Shown here: one piece after another, positions 22,935-32,821 of the stretch | How the letters are laid out: each line of letters opens with the position of its first letter | Position numbering within the stretch: position 1 is the stretch's first letter | NCBI GenBank assembly: GCA_037447655.1 | Contig: JBBHKE010002838.1 | Span: 237,073 to 301,072 of the forward strand | Source of the DNA: Zygnema cylindricum | Lineage: Eukaryota; Streptophyta; Zygnematophyceae; Zygnematales; Zygnemataceae | Direction: 5' to 3' | Length of the DNA: 64,000 nt | Notes under the pieces: generated by a model | Told to the model about the DNA's origin: nothing | Seen by the model: the letters and a program-made list of their open reading frames with translations, nothing else | Database searches by the model: none | Made by a program: the position numbers and the translations under genes

Positions 22935-23720
22935 GCCGTTGTAGGTATTGTTGGGACGAGATAGAGAGGACGTTGAGAAAAACAGCGAGTGAGGGTTTGA
23001 AATGCCACCTACGAGCCGGACAGCTTAGGAAGGTCATCGGAGTGGCAAGATGTACTCCAACAAAGCATCATTGACCATTTGGTTCAAAAAGGATGGGGCA
23101 CCTATAGTAGAGCCTAAAGCTTTAATACCCTCCGTTGGTGATGCAATTCGAAAACCCACAAGGACGGGGAAGTTTTAAGGCAAACCTTGCGGGCAAGAAA
23201 CCACAAATTTAGACGGGGTCAATAACAAACCAATCCTACAAAGTTGCTCCACAAAATGGGTAAAGGCACAAAAAACTTGTTAAGAGGGCCCACAATAAGC
23301 ATATCATTTGCAATTGAAGGGAATAAACAATTAGGAAAGTCGTAGCCGAGTCTCGCATGCTTGAAGGTGGGCCAATGCAAAAAGGGGGCCACCAAAGATC
23401 ACCTTGGTGAGTGCCCAGTCGCACATTCCAAAGTGGCAACATCATCTAAAGGACCGCCAAGAGTAAAGATGAGGGAGCTCGTGAGAGAATAAAATGTACG
23501 AACAAATGGGAAAATTTGGTTGATGTATGATGGAGCGTGCCTTGGTCCCTAAAAAATATCATTACGGTTGACTGTGCTGAAAGTGTTAGCAACATCCACT
23601 TGGAGGACCATTCAATCCGGATGGAGATCTAAAACAACCCGAAGACCATGAAAAACTGCCTCACAGCCCCCTTTGGTAGCAACACCAAGCGCACAATATA
23701 TTGTGGGAGTTCAAAATGTA
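22935..23720 (-). pseudogene. LINE-type reverse transcriptase remnant
   Basis: Minus-strand reading gives LHPDWMVLQVDVANTFSTVN, then ATGHSPR/GTHQGD, PFLHWPTF and a PSIANDMLIVGPLNKFF stretch. These match the order of a non-LTR RT (substrate-strand D motif, QGD box, ADD box). The active site reads ANDM where ADD is expected, and stops and frame changes are frequent. I recall plant RT proteins with GTQQGDPLGGPLFALAH here. No ends, tail or target duplication can be placed. Confidence 0.6.
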
Positions 23721-23724
23721 GAGG

Positions 23725-23840
23725 AAGAAGAATGGAGACATTAAGGTTAATGAAGCACAGTATGCGGATGAGGTGCTCGAAAGATTTGGGTTCTTAGATT
23801 GCAAGGCACTTGGATGTTTTTATTTTCAAGGGCCTCAAAT
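23725..23840 (+). pseudogene. Copia D RT fragment
   Basis: NEAQYADEVLERFGFLDCKALGC matches the segment of copia RT after the YVDD box that precedes RNase H. It is only about 35 codons, isolated, and out of order with the integrase piece at 24090. Confidence 0.55.
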
Positions 23841-23914
23841 CTAATGTCATTTTAGGAGAGGCAGAGGCAAATGCGACTTCTTAAAACATGAACTACATAG
23901 GATTGGAAGGCCGT

Positions 23915-23994
23915 ACGTCTACAATGTCACGCAAAGACATGTGACGTCATATGCAATTTAAAAAAAAAAGGTGCTTACCATACATTGTAGACGT
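23915..23994. repeat. Short inverted repeat, 13-bp arms
   Basis: ACGTCTACAATGT (23915-23927) and its exact reverse complement at 23982-23994 enclose 54 bases with an A10 run. It could be a small transposon end pair or a simple hairpin. Confidence 0.5.
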
Positions 23995-24089
23995 TTACAA
24001 ACACCACAGGCATTGTAGACTTATACAATTATATCAATCTAAGGTGAAAAGTTATCCTAAGTGCTAAAATTATGTTTGTAGTCAACGGC

Positions 24090-24850
24090 TCACTTCAACT
24101 CCCCAAACCAACCCTCCATCACTTTCATATTTTGGGGTGTCGTGCACCGGTTTATGTTCAATCTCAAAAAGAGGAAGGGAAATTTGCATCTCGAAGTTAG
24201 TCTGAACATTTTGTTGATATAGCTCCAAAAGGAGCCTTCATCAGATCTATGATTCGATCCGCTATATCATTGAGGAATCTCACAATGTGGACTTTCATGA
24301 GGACCTTTTATCTACAATTTCTTGATCGGCAAAGAGGACTTCGAATCTTGATATTTATATGTTCTATGACATGAATACGACATTGAAGCCCGGATTCAAA
24401 CATTGAGTCGAAGTCAACCTCCAATGTTTAGAGGGGGAAGGGGAATTTTTTGAAGATTTGAAAATTTGAATTTGGATAACATTGGAGGTGATTCGTGAAG
24501 CAAAAATTCCCGAATATCTTCAGACACCCGAAAATCTTCGACCTCTAAATTGAGTGGACCGAGTGTTATTGAAATAAAATCGGAAAAGGAGACGGAATTG
24601 GAACCACGGCGAAGTATGAGGGAGAATAAAGGGAAGAAGCCGGCACCCCATTTTCTTGACCGGAAAGAGGGAAATGTCGAAAACTCACATTTTTATATTT
24701 CGGCGGCTAAGGAGGAGGACTTCCTCCTATAGCAATCAGTCTGTGAGAATTTACCCCGCTATCCACAATCGTATACCAAAGCCCGAAGTTCTTTCAATCA
24801 GGAAAAAAAATGGAAGTCGACGTTGGAGAAGGAACTTCAAATAATTGCTA
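24090..24850 (+). pseudogene. Copia D1 integrase end and linker
   Basis: HHFHILGCRAPVYVQSQKEEGKFASRS resembles the integrase C-terminal domain (HLKVFGCRAYV type). The match to 29960-30200 in D2 is clear. It is followed by a charged linker, EPRRSMRENKGKKPAPHF (24601-24654), as found before copia RT. Several stops. No RT follows; sequence beyond 24850 is unassigned. Confidence 0.6.
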
Positions 24851-26580
24851 AATTTAAGATGATTTGTAGACACCGAAAAAAAATAATGCAATAGGTTCCT
24901 TAAACTAGATGCAATCCGATGCAAAGTTTATTTCGATTCCCACATTTTTGTTTTCCGTCTGTCAAGTATTGGTTAGGAAGAAACCAAAAAAAGGCGTTTG
25001 AACCGAATGGCTTTTGTTTTGTTTTCATTTGTTCTTCGAGAAACATTTGATGGAATTATCAAAAAAAAGGATCAAAAACCATCAAAAGATTTCAGAAATA
25101 TTTTGCCCAAAGTCCCAAACCAATCATTGAAAAAGAAGAGTAAAAAAACATACACCGAAAATTTTTATAAATCCAGCTTATATAAAAAGTTATGAACAGA
25201 GAAAGTATGAACAGAAGAAACATTGAAAAAAATCTAGAACGAAAAAATAAAAAAATCAGTCTTTTGAATTGTCACTATCAGTAAAAAAACCACGCACTAA
25301 CCATTTGCACCCAGTTATCCTTACAAAACAACATTCGAAAACTCGTTCGCATCCCTCTTCTCATCCTCAACTGCCCCTTTATTATCTGTTATGTTCGTCG
25401 AACAATATTCGTTTACGTTATTCCCTATCCGACAGATGTTTCCTGGTTGCGTTTAACCGGCGATTAAACTGCGTTCAGTTCAAAAAACTTTTGAAAACAC
25501 GGCCACCGTCACAACGGAACAAACCATGAAACTGAAGAGCGACAATGAAACTCCCTTCCTTCGGCTGCCGCTCGAAGCGGAAATTCCCACTCTCTCTGTA
25601 CCGGCCAAAACGTCAATCGGACTGTTGTCTCCGTCCGGCGAAGGAGTCATCTCTGTAACCGAACCCACACACAAGTTAGAGTGGCCCTTTCTCAATCTCA
25701 ACAGCTGAGGCTCTCTATAGCCTTCGTCAGGTACTTCATAGACTGTGACGGATCCCGTAAGGAAAAGGGGAAAGGGGTAAAATTAAGCAAAATTTAAGTA
25801 CCACCAAAACCTAGAAACTTGTTGCTGAAACTGCATTATATTCCACTTACACCCCTACACTAATAATGTCCTACAAATGATTGTGACAACCCCCGTGGGA
25901 AAAAGGAAGGGGTAAAATTTTAAAACAAAATTGAAGTACCACCTCACAAAGACAAATCTTTTTAAAAATTTAAATACAATCTTTTTAAATACAATCTTTT
26001 TTTTTAATTTTAATTTCATTGCATAAACGCATTAATTCCAGAATGATATTTGCAGCAACCTCCTCCATTGACCACCGCTCTAAATTCTTGTCTCCATCAG
26101 AAAACAGGAATTCGGAAACCCCCAAAAAAATAAAGTTAAAAGCAAATTCCCCCTCGCATCCCTGTCAAATCCAAAACGACTAAATTGAAAACAACCGAAA
26201 CCCAAAACCCGACACCTGACACCCAGAACCAAAAAAACTGTAACTGTATATATGATCATGGATATAACCAACTTTTTCCTTCTCAAGCAAACCGATGATA
26301 CCGGGAGTTTGGTTCGTTGAAGGGTGTCTTTATTGCTTATACTTGAGCACCGTAAGTGGCTCCTGTGGGGGTTATGCTATGGAGACGAGGATTTGTAATC
26401 GCTTAGTCCCACCACTACAAACTCTTCATTTTGTACCTTTAGAATACTGTACTACTGTTTTGTATTTTGGTGTTCTGTACTTTGAGCTGTACGTTTGGAC
26501 TCTGAAAATAGAATGCAACTTATAGGACTGAAACTCATGAACTTAAAAAAAAAATTGCCAACAACTTAGAAACAGCATAA
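24851..26580. other. Unassigned region with possible LTR-start repeat
   Basis: AT-rich, no recognisable gene. A short plus-strand frame at 25526-25708 (60 codons) has even codon use but no domain I know. A ~62-bp block occurs twice in tandem direction (25743-25805 and 25883-25944), starting GTGACGGATCCCG and GTGACAACCCCCG and sharing GGAAAAGG...GGGGTAAAATT. TGTGAC starts recall some plant gypsy LTRs. 26080-26580 may hold the 3' untranslated part of the host gene on the minus strand. Confidence 0.4.
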
Positions 26581-27433
26581 TCAACAAAGACTTTCCCTCC
26601 TTCTCCTCAAGATATTACATCTTGTCATTACAACTTTGCACCGCAGCACTACCAAAACCGAACCTCTATCCGCACCTGGTACAGGGGCTGGTCCCCAATT
26701 CGGAGCGGGACTCGGTGCCAAGCCTCTGCACGTGCGGCTTCCTGGTGTGTTGAGAGCCTCCGGTACGACGCCGCACACTTTCTCGGCCACATACGACACG
26801 TCATCGAGGGAGGGCGAATCTTCGGGAGAGGTTCGGCACAGGCAGAGCCTGTCGTTGGCCTGCTGGACTCCGAAGCAGCAGGGGCCGCCAGGATCGGAAG
26901 AGGTCTGGGAACTGCCGTTGCGGCGAGACTCAAGGTGGGACTCGCAGGCTCGGGAGATGAAGTTCCAGATGAGGGAGCAGTAGAAAGGGGGGAGAGGGAG
27001 AGGGGGGAAGGGGAGAAAGAGGGATGGGAGTCGGAGAGAAAGAGGGTTTGGGCGAGGGAGAGGGTGAGGGTTTGGGCGAGGGAGAGGGGGAGGAAGAGGG
27101 TGAGGGAGAGGGGGAGGGAGAGGGTGAGGAAGAGGGGGAGGGTTTGGGTGAGGAAGAGGGGGATGGAGAGGGAGAGGAAGAGGGAGAAGGAGAGGGGGAG
27201 GAAGAAGGAGAGGGGGTGGGAGAGGGAGAGGGAGAGAGGGGAAGGGGAGGAGGCGGACTGGACGAGTTAAAGCCTAAGAAAAGCGAGGACGAAGGGGAAC
27301 TGGCCGGAGAAGTATCGGTCATCCCAGGATCGGGAAGAAAAGGGAAGACTTGGGAGGTGGCTGGGCGGAGAGAGAGGAAGAGGGAGGAGATTAGTAAAAC
27401 GGTCGTAAAGACCGTGCGAGCGTTCGCACCCAT
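26581..27433 (-). CDS. Secreted Ser/Pro-rich protein with 8-Cys lipid-transfer domain (frameshifted)
   Basis: Starts at 27433 with a signal peptide (MGANARTVFTTVLLISSLFL, cleavage likely after ATSQ). A long Ser-Pro repeat follows (about residues 48-145), likely a glycosylated cell-wall or arabinogalactan-type domain. In another frame from about 26988, the eight-cysteine pattern of plant nsLTP/HyPRP proteins is complete: C-X10-C-Xn-CC (GGPCCFGVQQ)-X10-CLC-X21-C (EKVCGVV)-Xn-C (SRTCRG), codons 26979 to about 26730. An Ala-Pro tail and stop follow at 26581. The frame change lies at about 26990-27000 in a C6T3 run, so it may be a sequencing or assembly indel, an intron, or a pseudogene lesion. 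A donor-like CAG/GTGCGG at about 26684 hints at a further exon. Function would be lipid binding at the wall or membrane surface. GC-rich unlike its neighbours. Confidence 0.7.
26983..27252 (+). repeat. Polypurine GA-rich tract inside the host gene
   Basis: The plus strand is almost pure A and G (GAGAGGGAGAGGG-type units, few T or C) for about 270 bases. It is the coding complement of the Ser-Pro repeat. Long purine strands of this kind can form triplex DNA and are prone to length change and sequencing error. Confidence 0.85.
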
Positions 27434-28010
27434 TGTCGTTTGGATTTATTTTTCTACTTTTTGGAAAGTGCAGTATGTTCCTGACCTTTGGGGAAAGATA
27501 AAAAGGAAGTTTCGAACGGACGGACAGGCCAATGTGGAAATATTTCACGCCCTTGGTTTCGCTGACGACTTCGACTTATTTTTTATTTTTTATAATAGCG
27601 CTGCGAGGTCCGCACGAGCTGCCGCGGCGACAGGAGCGGTTCGCTAACTTGTCGCCCGACAAAGTCGCACGTCGCCGGTCAGGCGTCACTTGTCACGTGT
27701 CAGAGGGGCAGATGCGCTTGTCCAGGTCACGGTAACGCCGGAGAAATATTTTCTTCCGGCGCGCAGAGACAAACGGCGATCTTCCCCGTTTGTATAACCG
27801 AACGCGCTAAAATTCTGCATCATGTGATTTGTTACATCGAACCGTTGCCTCCTCCACAATGCAGATCTAATGGCGGCAAGCGAATAACCGTACTATTTGG
27901 CCAGACAAAAGTCACGGTTCATTGGAAGAATCGGTCTGGCGGGTGAAAGCGGCTCGATTTCTCGTAGATCCTTCCACGTAACAACTTGGCGAACGCTTTT
28001 AGTGTTAATT
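27434..28010. other. GC-richer upstream region of the host gene
   Basis: Upstream of the minus-strand gene, with CG-rich blocks at 27600-27780. I can fix no TATA box or start site. Overlapping plus-strand frames here look like chance. Confidence 0.35.
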
Positions 28011-28018
28011 CAAGATTC

Positions 28019-28948
28019 AGGGGGTGTCCCCATGTAATCTGTACTTTGATAAAGTATTTTGGACTATAGTGAAGATTCGCCGTACTACTTTGAAGAGCGT
28101 CCCAATGTGCGAAAATGAAATCGGAACTTTGACATGTAACGGTTGTAGACGTAGTTACAACTTGTGACCATTGAAGACGACTACGAAACTTCCAACGATT
28201 GGTGACGCCAACAAAAACAGCGACAGTTGTAGACGTCTAGATTTTTGTGATGTTTAGGGTTTGGTGACATTGTGACGTCACGCTCGCTTGTGACAACGTC
28301 GACGTCATGGATTCAAGAACTTTCCGCCATGGTTTTCCGATTTCGTTTTTTCTACTTTTCTCACTCGACTTGCCATTAAAAAAAAACCTGAAAATTATCA
28401 GGAAAAATATTTTTAAAATATCTTTCATTTTATACCAATATTGTCGTGTCTCATTTTAAAAAGTGTGAGATACAAGCGATAGTGTGAGAGGGAGAGAGGA
28501 GAGGCGACGACGGCGAAATTTTTGCAAAGGACCCATGATTGAAAGTGGAGATCCAGACCCCTGCAGTTTTTTTTCCGTACATAACGCGTGACGGGCACGG
28601 AGAAAAATAGCGAGGACTCTCCTTGGTCCTAAAATTCTACAAATCGTGTGGCGCGTGCGTGCTTCATTTTTCATTCGCTGTTTGGGCGGTACCTGAACCC
28701 CCTCGAGGTGATTTTGGAAGAAGTTTTTTTTTGGGCTGGATTCTCTTGCCGGGGGTCGAAAAGGGGAAAACGCCAAAATGCATTCGCATGACGACAAACA
28801 CGCCGTACATTCAAAGTATGAATTGACGTTCACTCTACTTTGGTAAAAATGTTTTTTTTCGTACGGCTAAAGTTTTTGTCAAAGTTCCCTGAAAAAAGGG
28901 CAAAAAGACAGAGAAAAGTATATACTTTAAATCATGGGGACACCCCCT
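28019..28948. mobile_element. hAT-like non-autonomous TIR element
   Basis: Perfect 16-bp inverted ends AGGGGGTGTCCCCATG (28019-28034) and the reverse complement (28933-28948). They are flanked by CAAGATTC and CAAGCTCC, an 8-bp duplication with 6 matches, as expected for hAT. 930 bp long, with no transposase-like frame. The ends resemble the common hAT start CAGGGGTGTC. Absence of a second copy in the window leaves this at moderate confidence. Confidence 0.6.
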
Positions 28949-29099
28949 CAAGCTCCCAAATTTCTATAACCTTAAACAGAATTAGTGATACTTTCTTTTT
29001 TTTTAACGTTTATAACGTTACTGTTCAATTAGCGTTAATAACTCTAACTTGGGTTGTTTCTAAATATTGTTGTGTGCAAATTGTGTATGTATTAAATTT

Positions 29100-29760
29100 G
29101 CCAACTATTTCGTACATTCGTACAGAAAGAGTATCAAAAAAAGTCGTCGACACGGGAATGTGAGTGCGTCGACACGAAAAAACGCACTCAGATTTGATTC
29201 CCATTCATAAAGGCCAGGGCAAATCGGGAGAACCTGTTCTCACATGCTCAAACATTAGTAATGTGAACAAGGGTTATAGCGGCTTACTATGGGAATGTGT
29301 ATCCAAATTAGTGTTAGATGGATAGATTAGCGTTAATGTTTTGTTGGCGCTAGACCATTGAACCCAAAATAGAATCATTAACACTAATTATTTCTTTACC
29401 CTAATAACTTATTAACAGTCTAAGCGATTCACGGTGTATTTTTTGTTAGGTTCGCATCAATTCTTTTTTTTTTGTTTCGGTTCGCGTCTAAGAATGTCCT
29501 TACCTCTATGTTAGTACCGAATTATTTTAGTATTGTCCAATACTTTCTGTTAGGGTTGACGTGTAGCCATTTTCGGTCCTTAGGGTTGACGTGTAGCCAT
29601 TTTTGGTCCTTGTTCCAAATTAGAGTGTTTCAGTGTTGTCCATTTTTCCGTCGATAGGTGATAGAATTTTGGAGGTTTTTTGGAGGCGCACGATCACACA
29701 TGGCGCGCCATAGTTGTTTTTAATATTTCGGGATGATGTGGCTTTCTTCATTAACTATTG
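29100..29760. repeat. Dispersed repeat, partner of 39470-40900
   Basis: 29350-29660 matches 39820-40040 in direct orientation (TTCACGGTG, GGTTCGCATC, ATACTTTC-GTT-GGGTTG, GGAGCCATTTTTGGTCC). 29670-29760 matches 40840-40900 (GCGCACG-TCACACATG). 29190-29290 matches 39480-39560 in inverted orientation (GTTCTCAC, TATAGCG, CTATGGGAA). A 37-bp block is doubled at 29550-29610 (TTAGGGTTGACGTGTAGCC twice). The end GCGATTCACGGTG followed by TA (29424-29438) equals the end of the element at 44558. Confidence 0.6.
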
Positions 29761-29949
29761 AAATAAAATATGGATCTAATAGAGTAACTAAAAGGAAAAT
29801 TTTAACTTTGAAAGAAACGCTAAGTGCGATGGTTCATTCCAACGGTCGTAACATTTTATTGTGGGGAGCAACAATCCTCTCGTCTAACTAATTTTTGTAA
29901 TATGAGACTTACTTCGGTTTCTGGTGACAAACACCTTTTGAATTATTAT

Positions 29950-31809
29950 ATTGGAGGAATTTAATGCTCCATCACCTTCGAATTTGGGGGTGTCGAGCTA
30001 CGGTTTATGTGGACCAAGCGAAAAGGAAGGTCAATTTGCGGCGTGGAGTTGGCCCGAAATATTTGTGCACTATAGTTCAAAGGGAAATCTTTACTCGGTA
30101 TTTGATACAGTCCGTGGCATTATGCAAAAACCGTGCAATGTCAATTTTCATGAGGATTTGAATTTAGTTATCAGGAAATCGACAGAACTAAAAAAAAAAT
30201 CTTGATTTCTATGAGGAGGACGATGTCGCACGTTTCTCGCACAAACGAGGATTGTGATCAGGATCAGGAGTTGCAATCCAATGTGAATGTCACGAAGGAG
30301 AAATTGGATTCAAATTAGGGTTCGGTAAAACTGGACATTGACATCAATGTCCAAAACAACCTTTGAGTTCAAAGTCGAGCTCCACAAATGTGGATGAGGA
30401 GGAGAGAAATGTGGAACAATTTCAATTTTTGGAAAGAGTACTCGAAAAGATATAACAAAGAAATCAAATCGGCTCCCTTTCAACAAAATTGGTGGCTTCA
30501 ATTTTAATTTTCATTATTTCGTCCCCGATTCTAAGGAGACAACATACCTTTTATAGAAATTAATGTGCAAATACTTGGTCGACAATCCATAGTCATACAC
30601 CAAGGCAAAACTTTTGTGTGATTGACAATCTAAGTGGAAGCAGAAATGAGAGGAGTATAAATCATTTGTGGAGAATCAAACATTTTAGGAGGTAACCATA
30701 CTGGATGGAAAGAAGGGGATTGATGCATGGGTCTTCAAAGCTACAATTGGTGCATTGGGTGAAGTAGTGAAGTACAAATCTAGGCTAGTTTGTTCTACAT
30801 TTCAACATAAGGGTAGATTACACAAAGGGTTATACTCCGGTTGTTGAGTTTGACTCTTTAGAGATTATTCTTGCGATTGCAGCAGTGAGAAAAACACACA
30901 TCCACCAAACGGATGTTGAAACAATTTTCGTGAATCGAGCTCTTAAAGAGGAGATTTATATAAAGGTACTAGAACCGTGATATCACACGAAGGTAAGTAT
31001 GGGGCCATCGCAGATGCAAATACAGTTTGAAGCACGCGCCACATAACTCCTACTTGCGTCTTCACAAAGTAATTTTGAACTTTGGTTCAAGCATACGATT
31101 TCAGATTCAAATGTGCACTCAAAAGGAGAAAGAGTTAATCAAATCATATTCTCAATGTACGTCGATGACGTTTTAATGACGTCGGATAGTCAGGTACTGA
31201 ACCCCAAATAGCAACTGCATCGAAGTCTTTACTTCAAAGTGACGAAACTAAGCGAAGTAAAATACCTTTAAGGGATTGAGGTGATACCCTATGAGAACTT
31301 GGACATAAAGTTGAGTTTGGTGGAATATTGTAATGAGGTTTTAGCGTGGTTCTCTATGTTTGATGCAAAATTTGTTTCAATGCATATGAATGTGAAATTT
31401 TTAATTTTGAAGGTTCGCGGAAAAATGACGATGGATGTTCCGTATCGCACGCCATTAGGATTCCAATGTACTTGAGTGTTGGCATGCGGCACGATGTTTC
31501 GGTGGTCATTTCAACTATGTTGTCAATATTGCCAATCGCCAAAGAAATGGCATTGGGAGGTCGTGAAACATATATTTTGCTAATGGTTTGTACAATCAAT
31601 ATCGACCATTTATTTCAATCAGCAAGACAACTGTTGGATTGCGTGGGGTATTGTGATGTTGACTGCGAGGAGGATTTTTATTCGAGAAAATCCACGTTTG
31701 GATATGAATTCCTGTTTGGTGGGGTGGGGATCTCAAAGAGTTGGCGTCTCCAGCCAATCGTGACTTTGAGTTCGATAGAGGTGGAATACATGGTGGCGTG
31801 CCACGCATG
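29950..31809 (+). pseudogene. Copia D2 integrase end, RT and RNase H, heavily decayed
   Basis: HHLRIWGCRATVYVDQAKRK (29964) is the integrase C-terminus. RT shows YTPVVEFDSLEIILAIAAV, HIHQTDVETIFVNRALKEEIY (about 30825-30970) and MYVDDVLMTS (about 31155). RNase H shows GYCDVDCEEDFYSRKSTFGY and TLSSIEVEYMVACHAC (31650-31809). Many stops and frame changes; RT-RNase H spacing is short. It is cut at 31809 by the A2 3' LTR, and I do not find its continuation beyond 38149. Confidence 0.75.
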
Positions 31810-32808
31810 TGTAATTCTGTGTCCTCCATTGGACTACAGAATTCAAGAAGCCTCTAGATTGTTATTAACTAACCCACTTTCAATGGCAACCACTGCTACC
31901 CAAGCAGACAAGTAGACAATCTAACTGCACCCTTGTGCAGCGTAGACTCCCCTGAGTCCGTAGGAAAAAGAATCTCTGAAAACGCCCAACCAGGCGATAA
32001 GTTATGAGGCAGTAAATAATGCCAATTTGTACAAACTTCAAAGGGAGAGGTGACTACCTACCAAAATTTTATAAGTCTTGATTCCCTCTAATAACTTCTA
32101 TCTACTGAAATACAGACCAATCAGATTACCGTACCGTACCAAAAAGTACTACTACCGGTGTACCTTTAGTACGACCTATGTACGACAAAGCTATTAAGTG
32201 GACGCGTGTCTGCTTTTCACTTGTCCGTACGTTCCTCGGAATTCCCAAGACCGAATGTCATCCTTCCAAGTGGCTCCTGGTCATGCCACGTCACAAAACG
32301 CCAAAGTGACCTTTCCGGGATCTCGGCGAAGACGTATGCCGTTGGATAAGAATCAGCAGTAAATATCGTTCGTCGAAACAAATGTCAAATTCATTTGTTT
32401 CGTGCGGGATCTAGTTCGCACTAAATCTTATCCTGTTCTATAATGTTACATTTACATTTCCGTTAATCGGTTTAAGGGACATAACATACTTTAAATATAA
32501 ATCACACCCTATATACTTTAGCGAACATCTACGACAAACTGGTTAGAGCGGACGGCTACGCCACGCTCTACCGGTCGGGGGTTCGAGTCCTGTTGGACTC
32601 AACCTTTTTGTAGAGAGTGACTTAAGGTCACTCTCTAACCCTGTCTATGGAGCTGAGGCAGCCATGGCTCCATCACTCTCTCTCTTCTTCAGTGAATTTA
32701 ACAAGTATGTGGGTAAATGAGAAGAGATGAAGACAATCTGCCTGCATGTTTTTTTTTTCGCTAATATATTAAGACCTAGAAAATACCCAAAAACTATTTA
32801 TTTCAACA
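31810..32808 (-). repeat. A2 3' LTR
   Basis: On the minus strand it starts TGTTGAAATAAATAG (32808) and ends GAATTACA (31810). Hairpins: CTGCAC-CCTT-GTGCAG (31925-31940, plus strand) and GACTC-CCCT-GAGTC (31945-31958). Confidence 0.88.
32533..32609 (+). promoter_or_regulatory. tRNA-like Pol III unit in A2 3' LTR
   Basis: TACGACAAACTGGTTAGAGC (32530-32549, A box and D-arm-like), B box GGTTCGAGTCC (32580-32590, perfect consensus), T5 at 32605-32609. Spacing fits a tRNA gene. It is antisense to A2. The 5' and 3' flanks do not pair as an acceptor stem. Confidence 0.7.
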
Positions 32809-32821
32809 CTCCCATTATTTT

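Noticed and set aside
25526-25708. 60-codon plus-strand frame as a host exon
   Set aside because: Clean but short, with no start context, splice signals or domain I can defend; noted only in the region entry.
27024-27647. Long plus-strand Glu/Gly-rich frame
   Set aside because: It is the antisense of the Ser-Pro repeat; purine-rich DNA lacks stops in this frame, and there is no domain.
28456-28833. 125-codon minus-strand frame within the hAT-like element
   Set aside because: No domain, odd composition, no partner copy; not a transposase.
32533-32609. A true tRNA gene
   Set aside because: A box, B box and T-run are right, but the 5' and 3' flanks do not pair as an acceptor stem and no sensible anticodon arm forms; it also sits inside every A LTR.
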